Origin: Cycas panzhihuaensis
Taxonomy: Eukaryota > Cycadophyta
Direction: 5' to 3'
NCBI GenBank assembly: GCA_023213395.1
Contig: CM041465.1
Coordinates: 126,549,741 to 126,613,740, forward strand
Length of the DNA stretch: 64,000 bases
Below, piece after piece: positions 20,109 to 31,349 of the stretch (its first letter is position 1; the number at the start of each line of letters is the position of its first letter). The notes beneath the pieces are model-generated. The model was not told the origin of the DNA and searched no databases. It saw only the letters and a program-made list of their open reading frames with translations. Made by a program: the position numbers and the translations under genes.

Positions 20109-21381
20109 ATGGTGTGTTGTTTGAAGAAAACCTATTCTTTAAGGTCTCTATTGAAGAAATTACCCTTCACATCCATTCGCTAAATAAGCCAATTAAATTA
20201 GATTGCTAAGGACATAATCAAATGGAATGTGATCACATTGGCTGCCGGTGCAAAGGTCTTATCATAATCAATCCCATTTTGTTATTTAAAACCTCTTGCT
20301 ATAAGGCGAGCTTTGCGAGTGTCATACCTTGTAAGGCCTTTTAGCAGTTATGGGAGGAGGAACATCCATTAATAATTGTTATACCCATTAGGATTTAATT
20401 GAATGCTAGTGGCTTTCACCTAAAGTTCATCAACTAAAATTGGAGGTAAAGTTATACTTTCTTGAGTTGTTAATGTAGATGCTACTGGAATCGATGAGGG
20501 AGCTGGAGTGCAGGAGGAGCCTAGTTTTGGTGGCTCCATAATTTATCCAAGAGTCACTTAAGATACACAAACTACTTCTACTACTATAATATAAGGTTGT
20601 GGTGAAGGTAGGTCCTATGAATCTTCTATAAATATTATATGCTGTGTTGCGTAAACTTGGTTAACAACTATGTCAAACACTTTATAGGCTTTACAACCAA
20701 GTACATAGCTAAGGAAGATGTATTTCAGGCTCTTGTCATAAAGCTTCTTTTTGTTTTCCTTTGAAATATATTTATATTCCATGCATTTGAAGATCTTCAC
20801 GAGTACTACCGATGGTTTCCGACATAACCAAACTTCTTCAAGACTAATTTTCCTAACTACAATTCTGGGACTTATGTTGGTTAGATAAGTAGTTATGGTT
20901 GTGGCATCAACCCAAGATTTGGTGGTAAGATTTGCAACACTAAGCATGGCTTTTCCTTTATTTATCAATATCTAATTCATTCTTTTAACTACACCATTTT
21001 GTTGAGGTGTGTGGGGAGCTGGGAACTGATGTTGGATGACATGTTCCTTGCCCAAAATGTTGAACTGATTAGAAATATACTCACCACAATTATCAGATCT
21101 AAGGAGTTTGATTTTCATTCTACTTTTCTTTTCTATGGCAGCTTTAAACTCTTTGAATTTATTTAGGGTTTTATACTTATTTCTTAGGAAATAGACCTAC
21201 ATTTTCCTTGAGAAGTCATATATGAATGTGATGAAATGCCAGTTTTTATTGAGTGGTTAGATTGGTACCAACCCACAAATTTCTAGGTGGACCATCTCTA
21301 AAGGCGTTGGGGATCTCCATGCACTCTTAGAAGGAAACTTTTCTCGTTATTGTTTTTCTATTAGGGAAGCCTCACATATGT
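20109..21381 (-). mobile_element. Copia start of RT, linker and integrase, unit B
   Basis: Collinear with 15183-16450 of B0. The integrase C-terminal frame is at 20615-20968, with the shared Lys at the catalytic Glu position and the shared stop. At 21381 the sequence jumps from the integrase zinc-finger region (CACATATGTTG) into gag (CTGCTTATTTTGAGG). About 750 bp of pre-integrase and protease is lost at a short TTG-CTG similarity. Confidence 0.85.
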
Positions 21382-22390
21382 TGCTGCTTATTTTGAGGTC
21401 TTTCTCCTTGAGTAGGTCTCAAATTCCAATTGTGTTGGTAGAATTGGCCTTGTGGTTAGAATGATGACCCTTCTTATTGCTGAATAAGGCCTCTTTATTG
21501 GAAATATGGTCCTCCTTGTTATAAAATAAGACCTCACTATTATGGAAACGAGACTCCTTATAGAAGGCACAATCCTCCTTAGTAATATCCTTGTCTCTAT
21601 TAAGAGTAACTAGAACCTCCTTGTTGATATGAGGGTGGTCCTTATTAGTAGATTGGGCCTAATTGTTAATAATAAGAGGTAGCTTATTAGAAGTGAGGCC
21701 CATATGATTGGCTCTATTGATGTTACAAAAGTTGTGAATCAACTTGTCCTCACTTGCATTAACAGAAGTGTCTTTTTTTATCATAGTAGAGGCAACTGAC
21801 ATCTGGTCTAACCTATTAATTCTTTTAAAGTTGTGCATATGGCTGGTATTGAGACTGCTGATGCCAATGAGTTAGACGGGAGGAGGAGGTGTTAATTGTT
21901 TATAACTTCTCTTAGGTTGGTTGTTGATATGTCTCTTGGGATATGGTTAGAGAATCCAAGTGTTGAGTTAGATCTTGGTGTTGACTAAGCTGTTGAGTTG
22001 ATCTATTGATTGTCTTACGCTTTTCTGAGTTATGGGTCAGAAGGTAGGAGCGGGGTTAAATATATATGTCACCCCAAGTTAGTTGAGTATATTCTACTCT
22101 TATAACAACAGTTCCTCACAGGTCGTCAAGTCTATTTTGGAATAATTACCATGTAAATTGGAAACAAAAGAGTTATATTCTATAGGTAGGATGTCAATGA
22201 TACTAGGGATTAAATCATGGTTTTAAAAGTGGTTTATTAAGGATTATAGGTTAGTTCCTAGTTATTTTGACTTTAATCAAGTGGTGTGTAACGTTGCCAA
22301 AAAAAGTATACCTTTATCAAAACTTTATGAACTTAAAGAAGATAAGTCATGAAAATAAGATTAATTTTAGATTCACCTATTCATTATAGG
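21382..22390 (-). mobile_element. Copia gag fragment, unit C
   Basis: Gag linker (HNSEVLFYNKEDHISN-like, about 21480-21560) and gag core near 22140-22260, broken by stops. It continues the head-to-tail array after the deletion junction at 21381. Confidence 0.8.
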
Positions 22391-22397
22391 GTGTACC

Positions 22398-23215
22398 CTA
22401 TGCTTGGCACAAATAATTATACCCAACTAAGACATGGGAGAATATTACACAGTAATTTAAGGAGATATTATAAAAGTTTTGAAGTAATGAGGTAGTGGAG
22501 CTATCTCTCAAGGAAATGAGATAAAGGCTAGTAGAATTACTATTAATACATATATGAAAAATAAATATTAAAGTTGTAAGTATTATGAATGGAGAAAAAA
22601 TCATGGATTATAATAAGAGAAACTATTTTATAAATGGTTTAAATTCTAAAGTAAGGGCCACAATGGTGACTCATTCCTTGAAATGCTTCCATTTCACACA
22701 TGAGTTGGTATTACACTTTGAGAAAGAAATGGACATTTAAAAGGGCAGCCATAAACCTTATTATTTAGATCACGAGACAAAATGTAATAATTAAGAAGCC
22801 AAAATATAAATAAACCTTGCTATTAAGTAATAAAAATAAAGGAGACCTCAAAAGTAGAAGCCTTTAAAAAGGAAGTCACAATGTTAAAGTTATAAAGAAA
22901 GAAACCTCAACTTACTAAGGAGAAGAAGAACAAAAAAATATAGGGGTAACGAACCGTAATTGAAGAAGTGGTGTCACATTTGTGATAATAATTCATATTC
23001 TGGTAAAAAATGTGACCTAAATGAGAGGAATAATATGGTAAAAAAGTAAAGTACATGTTGTTATATTTGTGATATGGATAACCATAATATGAATAAATAC
23101 TATTTTAATATATGTAAAATAAACCAATACGGTACAAGTTATGGAAGAAGGAACAACTTAACCATGATGCAATATACTAATGATGCAGGAAGGCATGTGA
23201 AAAAATAATAATGTA
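22398..23215 (+). pseudogene. Plus-strand zinc-knuckle gag relic, copy C
   Basis: Homologue of 880-1650, with the knuckles near 22973-23014 and 23060-23102. The ATAGGGT...ACCCTAT inverted repeat at its left border is present near 22385-22402. Confidence 0.6.
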
Positions 23216-23803
23216 TGAAGAGAGAGTAAAGGAAATGTACTAAACCAACTAAAATAATAGAGATAAAATTGATCTATCCTCATAGAAAATGCCTATAGAG
23301 AGATCAAACATCACCTAATAAGAAGACTATCAAAATCTAAGAGGTCCACTAGAGCATATATGCCCAAACTATTGAGAAAAGTATATGCTTGGCCTATTGT
23401 AGATACCCTTTATAAAGAAGAATGTCTTATCCTAACCTAGACTCTTAAATATACCTAAAACACTAGACTCAATCTTAAAATATGAGAAGAGACTAACTAG
23501 AGTAAGAGGCCTAAAGGAGTGAAGAGCATAGGATCCATATGATCATAGGTAGGTTCTTGGAAAATTATCAATAGTAGTGACTTATCTCATGTAAGTTTGA
23601 GATGGGTTAATAGTACATGCATTTAACTCCAACTAGCATCAAGCTCTAATAGGTAAAATAAAAAGAGGTCACTGCTCTCAATAAGATGCATAGAGTTCAC
23701 TTAGTTGTTGAGGCCACACATATAAACGCATAGTGAGGGTAGATGCCCACCATCAGGCTAATCAGAATATGAATCATAAGACTCTTCTCACATAAGGCCA
23801 AAA
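23216..23803. other. Unit spacer C, no coding signal
   Basis: Homologue of 1651-2246; closed in all frames. Confidence 0.6.
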
Positions 23804-24302
23804 GATCACCTCTCTCATCTAATGGTTAAATCTAGGTTCAAAGAAAGTGATCTACCTTATTTTTAAAAGAATAAGTACTTTGAGATATTATGTATCTTGA
23901 TGTATTTTGTATATACAAGAAGATAATTTATATCTTCTTTTTGTTTAGGAGATTAAAGTCAAATAATTATTGTTGAACTAATTTCTAGGTGTGATGTTGA
24001 TGTAGTCTAAATTAAATAAATGGCAATTCATTATTTTGAATCAAATAAGAAAACCAATGACAAAAAGCAGTTAAATTTAAGAATCAAAATGTTTACTAGA
24101 TGATTAAAGAGCATAGAAGCTATTTTCTTTCATTACATTTGGACGTTACTAATATTGACAACACAACATAGATGATGCACTATTAGGAGCGAATGATTCC
24201 CAGGGATTACATCTACATTCATTTTAGTTTGTAGAAATGGTGCTTGAAAGCTTCCTTAGCAGAAAGATGTTCCCTTGGGTCAAACTTCAACAAACCTCGA
24301 AG
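23804..24302 (-). repeat. Captured kinase 3' tail, copy C
   Basis: Same 499-bp segment and junctions; 4,194 bp from copy B. Confidence 0.85.
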
Positions 24303-25326
24303 ATGGTGTGTTGTTTGAAGAAAACCTCTTCTTTAAGGTCTCTATTAAGGAAAGTACCCTTCACATCCATTTGCTAAATATGCCGATTAAATTAGATTGC
24401 TAAGGACATAACCAAATGGAATGTGATCACATTGGCTACCGGTGCAAAGGTCTTATCATAATTAATCCCCTCTTGTTATTTAAAACCTCTTACTATAAGG
24501 TGAGCTTTGCGAGTGTCATACTTTGTAAGGCCTTTTAGCAGTTATGGGAGGAGGAACATCCATTAATAATTATTATACCCATTAGGATTTAGTTGAATGC
24601 TAGTGGCTTCCACCTGAAGTTCATAAACTAAAATTGGATGTAAAGTTATACTTTCTTGAGTTGTTGATGTAGATGCCACTGGAATCAATGAAGGAGCTGG
24701 AGTGTAGGAGGAGGCTAGTTTTGGTGGCTCCACAATTTGTCCAAGAGTCACTGAAGATACATAAACTACTTCTACTGTTATAATATAAGGTTAAGGTGAA
24801 GGTAGGTCCTATGAATCTTCAATAAATATTATATCCCGTGTTGCGTAAACTTGGTTACCAACTATGTCAAACACTTTATAGGCTTTACAACCAAGTACAT
24901 AGCTAAGGAAGATGCATTTCAGGCTCTTGTCATCAAGCTTCTTTTTGTTTTCCTTTGAAATATATTTATATTCCATGCATCCAAAGATCTTCACGAGTAC
25001 TACTGATGGTTTCTGACCTGACCAAACTTCTTTAAGACTAATATTCCTAACTGCAATTCTGGGACTTATGTTGGTTAGATAAGTAGTTATGGTTGTGGCA
25101 TTGACCCAAGATCTGGTGGTAAGATTTGCAACACTAAGCATGGCTTTTCCTTTATTTATCAATGTCTAATTCATTCTTTTGACTACAACATTTTGTTGAG
25201 GTGTGTGGGGAGCTAGGAACTGATGTTGGATGCCATGTTCCATGCCTAAAATGTTGAACTGATTAGAAATATAATCGACACTATTATTAGATCTAAGGAG
25301 CTTGATTATCATTCTACTTTTCTTTT
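24303..25326 (-). mobile_element. Copia start of RT, linker and integrase, unit C (truncated)
   Basis: The linker frame (MTLGQIVEPPKLASSYTPAP) is at 24563-24751 and the integrase frame at 24809-25162. Upstream, NGVVKRMN is again read as VVVKRMN plus stop. At 25326 the integrase core (SSEKKSRM) is cut and joined to the unit spacer (CACTGCTCTC). This gives a shortened repeat of 1,657 bp to the next kinase tail. Confidence 0.85.
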
Positions 25327-25460
25327 CACTGCTCTCAATAAGATGCATAGAGTTCACTCAGTTGTTGAGGCTACATATATAAACACATAGTGAGGGTAGA
25401 TGCCCCCCATTAGGCCAATCAGAATATGAATCGTAAGACTCTTCTCACATAAGGCCAAAA
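25327..25460. other. Truncated unit spacer D
   Basis: The last 134 bp of the spacer only. The plus-strand gag relic and most of the spacer are deleted from this unit. Confidence 0.75.
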
Positions 25461-25959
25461 GATCACCTCTCTCATCTAATGGTCAAATCTAGGTTTAAAG
25501 AAAGTGATCTACCTTATTTGTAAAAGAATAAGTACTTTGAGATATTATGTATCTTGATGTATTTTGTATATGCAAGAAGATAATTTATATCTTCTTGTTG
25601 TTTAGGAGATTAAAGTCAAATAATTATTGTTGAACTAATTTCTAGGTGTGATGTTGATGTAGTCTAAAGTAAATAAATGGCAATTCATTATTTTGAATTA
25701 GATAAGAAAACCAATAACAAAAAGTAGTTAAATTTAAGAATCAAAATGTTTACTAGACGATTAAAGAGCGTAGAAGCTATTTTCTTTCTTTGTGTTTGGA
25801 CGTTACTAATATTGACAACACAACGTAGATGATAGACTATCAGGAGCGAATGATTCCTAGGGATTACATCTACATTAATTTTAGTTTGTAGAAATGGCAC
25901 TTCAAAGCTTCCTTAGCAGAAAGATGTTCCCTTGGGTCAAACTTCAACAAACCTCGAAG
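25461..25959 (-). repeat. Captured kinase 3' tail, copy D
   Basis: A 499-bp segment with the same ends as the other copies. Confidence 0.85.
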
Positions 25960-28900
25960 ATGGGGTGTTGTTTGAAGAAAACCTCTTCTTTAAGGTCTCT
26001 ATTCAGGAAAGTACCCTTCACATCCATTTGCTAAATATGTCAATTAAATTAGATTGCTAAGGACATAACCAAATGGAATGTGATCACATTGGCTACCAGT
26101 GCAAAGGTCTTATCATAATCAATCCCCTCTTGTTATTTAAAACCTCTTACTAAAAGGTGAGCTTTGCGAGTGTCATATTTTGTAAGACCTTTTAACAATT
26201 ATGGGAGGAGGAACATCTATTAATAATTGTTATACCCATTAGGATTTAGTTGAATACTAGTGGCTTCCACCTGAAGTTGATCAACTAAAATTGGAGGTAA
26301 AGTTATACTTTCTTAACTTGTTGATGTAGATGCTACTGGAATCGATGAAGGAGCTAGAGTGTAGGAGGAGGCTAGTATTGGTGGTTCCACAAATTGTCCA
26401 AGAGCCACTTAAGATGCACGAACTACTTCTACTGCTATTATATAAGGTTGAGGTGAAGGTAGGTCCTATGAATCTTCTATAAATATTATATCCTGTGTTG
26501 CGTATACTTGGTTACCAACTATGTCAAACACTTTATAGGCTTTACAACCAAGTACATAGCTAAAGAAGATGCATTTCAGGCTCTTGTCATCAATCTTGTT
26601 TTTGTTTTCCTTTGAGATGTATTTATATTCCATGCATCCAACGATCTTCACAAGTGCTACCGATGGTTTTTGACATGACCAAACTTCTTCAAGAGTAATA
26701 TTACTAACTACAATTCAAGGACTTATGTTGGTTAGATAAGTAGTTATGGTTGTGGCATCAACCCAAGATCTGGTGGTAAGGTTTGCACCTCTAAGCATTG
26801 CTTTTCCTTTATTTATCAATGTCTAATTCATTCTTTTGACTACACGATTTTGTTGAGGTGTATGGGGAGTTGAGAACTGATGTTGGATGACATGTTCCTT
26901 TCCCAAAATGTTGAACTGATTAGAAATATACTCGCCACCATTATCAGATCTAAGGAGTTCGATTATCATTCTACTTTTCTTTTCTATGGTAGCTTTGAAC
27001 TCTTTGAATTTATTTAGGATTGTATACTTATTACTTAGGAAATAGACCTACATTTTCCTTGAGAAGTCATCTATGAATGTGATGAAATGCCAATTTTTAT
27101 TGAGTGGTTAGACAGGTACCAACCCACAAATTTCTGGGTGGACCATCTCTAACGGCGCTGAGGATCTCCATGCGTTCTTAGAAGGAAAATTTTCTGTTTA
27201 GTGCTTTTCTATTAGGCAAGCCTCACATATGTTGTTGTACCTCTTAATTTTATGTAAACCATGTACCATTTAAAGCTTAAACATGAGGTCCAAGCTTTGC
27301 ATGTTTAAATGACTTAGGCATTAATTCCATAGGTATACTTTGGAGCTATTTGAGATGACAATTTCCTTTCAATATAAGAATTCACCTAGTTCTTATATAC
27401 AAGGGGACACTTCATTAACGACTTCAATTACCTTATCAATTTGAGATGTGTTCGGAATTAAACAAGCTTCATTTTATGGAGTAGTTGTAAGGGGGATACC
27501 ACCCAAACTATATAGGCCACCATCTTCATGTCTTGTGGCCATAAGTTTGCATGTGGTATGATCTGCGATTCTACTAATGCCCTAGCCAAAGAGGACATCT
27601 AAATTTTATTTGTTTATTTCATTGATAGAGAGCAAGTTCGTCTCCATTTCAGGTGCAAGGAATATATTATTGATGTGGTGCCTCATATTGGAGCCCTACG
27701 AATTTTGGTCATTATCGTAAGTCAAATTATCCCTAAATGTAATAGTTTGAGTATCGATTGGGCAGGTCACTTCTAATATTTTTTCTAATCCAATCATATA
27801 TCTCGTTGCACTTGAATCAAGGAGCCATGCATCCTCATCAAATTGTGAAGAAAGAGCTACAAAGAATAGGTTATGGAAGGAGGAATCCTAATTATCTACC
27901 ACATTACTTCCCTATTATTTATTATTATGCTGGTTCCTTTAATTTTTAATAGTGAATTGCTGCTTATTTTGAGGTCTTTTTCCTTCAGCAGGTCTCAGAT
28001 TCCAATTGTGTTAGTAGAATTGGCCTTTTGGTTGGAATGATGACCCTTCTTATTATTGAATAAGGCCTCTTTATTAGAAATATGGGCCCCCTTGTTACAA
28101 AATAAGACCTTGTTATTATGGAAATGAGGCTTCTTGTAGAAGGCACGATCCTCCTTAATAATATCCTTGTCTCTATTAAGAGTAACTAGGACCTCCTTGT
28201 TGATATGAGGGTGGTCCTTATTAGTAGATTAGGCCTAATTATTGATAATAAGAGGTAGCTTATTAGAAGCGAGGCCCATATGATTAGCTCCATTGATTTT
28301 ACAAGAGTTGTGAATTAACTTGTCCTCACTTGCATTAACTAAGTGTCTTTTTTTATCATAGTAGAGGCAACTGACATTTGGTCTAACCTATTAATTCTTT
28401 TAAAGTTGTGCATATGGCTGGTATTGAGACTGCTGATGCCAGTGAGTTAGATAAGAGGAGGAGGTGTTAATTAGTTATTACTTCTCTTAGGTTGGTTATT
28501 GATATGGCTCTTGGGATATGGTCAGAGAATCCAAGTGTTGAGTTAGATCTTGGTGTTGATTAAGATGTTGAGTTGATCTATTGACAGTATTATGATTTTC
28601 TAAGTTATGGGCTGTAAAGGTAGGAGCGGGGTTAGATATACATGTCATCCCAAGTCAGTTGAGTATGTTCTCCTCTTATAACAAGAGTTCCTCACCGGTC
28701 GTGAAGTCTATTTTGGAATAATTACCATGTAATTTAGAAACAAAGGAGTTATATTCTATAGGTAGGATGTCAATGATGCTAGAGATTAAATCGTGGTTTG
28801 AAAGTGGTTCATTAAAGATTATAAGTTAGTTCCTAGTTATTTTGACTATAATCAAGTGGTGTGTAACATTGCCAAAAAAAATATACCTTTATCAAAACTT

Positions 28901-28960
28901 TATGAACTTAAAGAAGATAAGTCATGAAAATAACATTAATTTTGGATTCACTTATTCATT
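25960..28960 (-). mobile_element. Copia start of RT to gag without internal deletion, unit D
   Basis: The longest Copia stretch in the left array after B0: linker near 26230-26430, integrase frame at 26466-26816, pre-integrase, protease near 27795-27850, and gag to about 28960. The protease reads WLLDSSAT, keeping the catalytic Asp that other copies have lost but with Gly changed to Ser. D-type bases here (for example ATAGGTTATGG near 27865 and ACTAAGTG near 28340) recur at 49754-50380. Confidence 0.85.
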
Positions 28961-28974
28961 ATAGGGTGTACCCT

Positions 28975-29800
28975 ATGCTTGGCACAAATAATTATACCCA
29001 ACTAAGACATGGGAGAATATTATGAAGTAATTTAAGGAGATATTATAAAAGTTTTGAAGTAATGAGGTAGTGGAGTTATCTCTCAAGGAAATGAGATAAA
29101 GGTTAGTAGAATTACTATTAATATATATATGAAAAATAAATATTAAAGTTGTAAGTATTATGAATGGAGAAAAAATGATGGATTATAATAAGAGAAACTA
29201 TTTTATAAATGGGCTAAATTCTAAAGTAAGGGCCACAATGGTGACTCATTCCTTGAAATGCTTCCATTTTACACATGAGTTGGTATTACACTTTGAGAAA
29301 GAAATGGACATTTAAAAGGGTAGCCATAAACCTTATTATTTAGATCACGAGACAAAATGTAATAATTAAGAAGCCAAAATATAAATAAACCTTGCTATTA
29401 AGTAACAAAAATAAAGGAGACCTCAAAAGTAGAAGCCTTTAAAAAAGAAGTCACAAGGCTAAAGTTATAAAGAAAGAAACCTCAACTTACTAAGGAGAAG
29501 AAGAATAAAAAAATATAGGGGTAACTGTAATTGAAGAAGTGGTGTCCCATTTGTGATAATAATTCATATTATAGTAAAAAATGTAACCTAAATGAGAGGA
29601 ATAATATGGTAAAAAAGTAAAGTATTTGGTGTTATATTTGTGATATGGATAACTATAATATGAATAAACACTATTTTAATATATGTAAAACAAACCAATA
29701 TGGTACAAGTTATGGAAGAAGGAACAACTTAACCATGATGCAATATACTAATGATGTAGGAAGGCATGTGAAAATATAATAATGCATGAAGAGAGAATAA
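28975..29800 (+). pseudogene. Plus-strand zinc-knuckle gag relic, copy E
   Basis: Homologue of 880-1650. In this copy the first knuckle reads CPICDNNSYYSKKC (about 29546-29590), with an extra His-to-Pro change. Confidence 0.6.
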
Positions 29801-30374
29801 AGGGAATGTACTAAACTAACTAAAATAATAGAGAGAAAATTTATCTATCCTCATAGAAAATACCTATAGAGAGATCAAACATCACCTAATAAGAAGGCTG
29901 TCAAAATCTAAGAGGTCCACTAGAGCATATATGCCCAAACTATTGAGAAAAGTATGTGCTTGGCCTATTGTAGATACCCTTTATAAAGAAGAATGTCCTA
30001 TCCTAACCCAGACTCTTAAATATACCCAAAACACTAGACTCAATCTTAAAATATAAGAAGGGACTAACTAGAGTAAGAGGCCTAAAGGAGTTAAGAGCAT
30101 AGGATCCATATGATCATAGGTAGGTTCTTGGAAAATTATCAATAGTAGTGACTCATCTCACATAAGTTTGGGATAGGCTAATAGTACTTGCATTTAACTC
30201 CAACTAGCATTAAGCTCTAATAGGTAAAATAAAAAAAGGGCACTGCTCTAAATAAGATGCATAGAGTTCACTTAGTTGTTGAGGCCACACATATAAATGC
30301 ATAGTGAGGGTAGATGCCCACCATTAGGCCAATCAGAATATGAATCATAAGATTCTTCTCACATAAGGCCAAAA
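29801..30374. other. Unit spacer E, no coding signal
   Basis: Homologue of 1651-2246; nothing recognisable. Confidence 0.6.
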
Positions 30375-30873
30375 GATCACCTCTCTCATCTAATGGTTAA
30401 ATCTAGGTTCAAAGAAAGTGATCTATCTTATTTGTAAAAGAATAAGTACTTTGAGATATTATGTATCTTGATGTATTTCGTATATGCAAGAAGATAATTT
30501 ATATCTTCTTGTTATTTAGGAGATTAAAGTCAAATAATTATTGTTGAACTAATTTCTAAGTGTGATGTTGATGTACTCTAAAGTAAATAAATGGCAATTC
30601 ATTATTTTGAATCAAATAAGAAAACCAATGACAAAAAAGAGTTAAATTTAAGAATTAAAATATTTACTAGACGAATAAAGAGCGTAGAACCTATTTTCTT
30701 TCATTGCGTTTGGACGTTACTAATATTGACAACACAACATAGATGATGCACTATCAGGAGCGAATGATTCCCATGGATTACATCTACATTAATTTTAGTT
30801 TGTAGAAATGGTGCTTCAAAGCTTCGTTAGTTGAAAGACGTTCCCTTGGGTCAAACTTCAACAAACCTCGAAG
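30375..30873 (-). repeat. Captured kinase 3' tail, copy E
   Basis: Same 499-bp segment; 4,914 bp from copy D, which is the full, undeleted unit length. Confidence 0.85.
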
Positions 30874-31349
30874 ATGGTGTGTTGTTTGAAGAAAACCTCT
30901 TCTTTAAGATCTCTATTGAGGAAAGTACCCTTCATATCCATTTGCTAAATATGCTAATTAAATTAGATTGCTAAGGACATAACCAAATGGAATGTGATCA
31001 CATTGGCTACCTGTGCACAGGTCTTATCATAATCAATCCCTTCTTGTTATTTAAAACCTCTTGCTATAAGGTGAGCTTTGTGAGTGTCATACTTTGTAAG
31101 ACCTTTTAGCAGTTATGGGAGGAGGAGCATCCATTAATAATTGTTATACCTATTAGGATTTAGTTGAATGCTAGTGGCTTCCACCTGAAGTTCATCAACT
31201 AAAATTGGAGGTAAAGTTATACTTTCTTGAGTTGTTGATGTAGATGCTACTGGAATCGATGAAGGAGCTGGAGTGTAGGAGGAGGCTAGTTTTGGTGGCT
31301 CAACAATTTGTCCAAGAGTCACTTAAGAAACAAAAACTACTTCTATTGC
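30874..31349 (-). mobile_element. Copia start of RT and linker, unit E (cut by LTR sequence)
   Basis: The linker frame lies at 31134-31322. The Copia sequence stops at ACTTCTAT (31349), where an unrelated TGCAGGCAGG begins. The integrase that should follow is missing. Confidence 0.85.

Larger units (their letters stand above)
17690..31312. repeat. Large segmental duplication, left copy
   Basis: Collinear with 50385-64000. Equivalent landmarks lie 32,695 bp apart at the start and 32,687 bp apart from about 22,400 onward. The same internal junctions (21381 and 54069; 25326 and 58013) occur in both. By eye the two differ at roughly one or two bases per hundred in the stretches compared, less than neighbouring units within one array. 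Confidence 0.9.

Noticed and set aside
27758-27949. A 63-residue plus-strand peptide identical in both arrays (60445-60636)
   Set aside because: It is antisense to Copia protease and gag, and its identity is explained by the recent block duplication.
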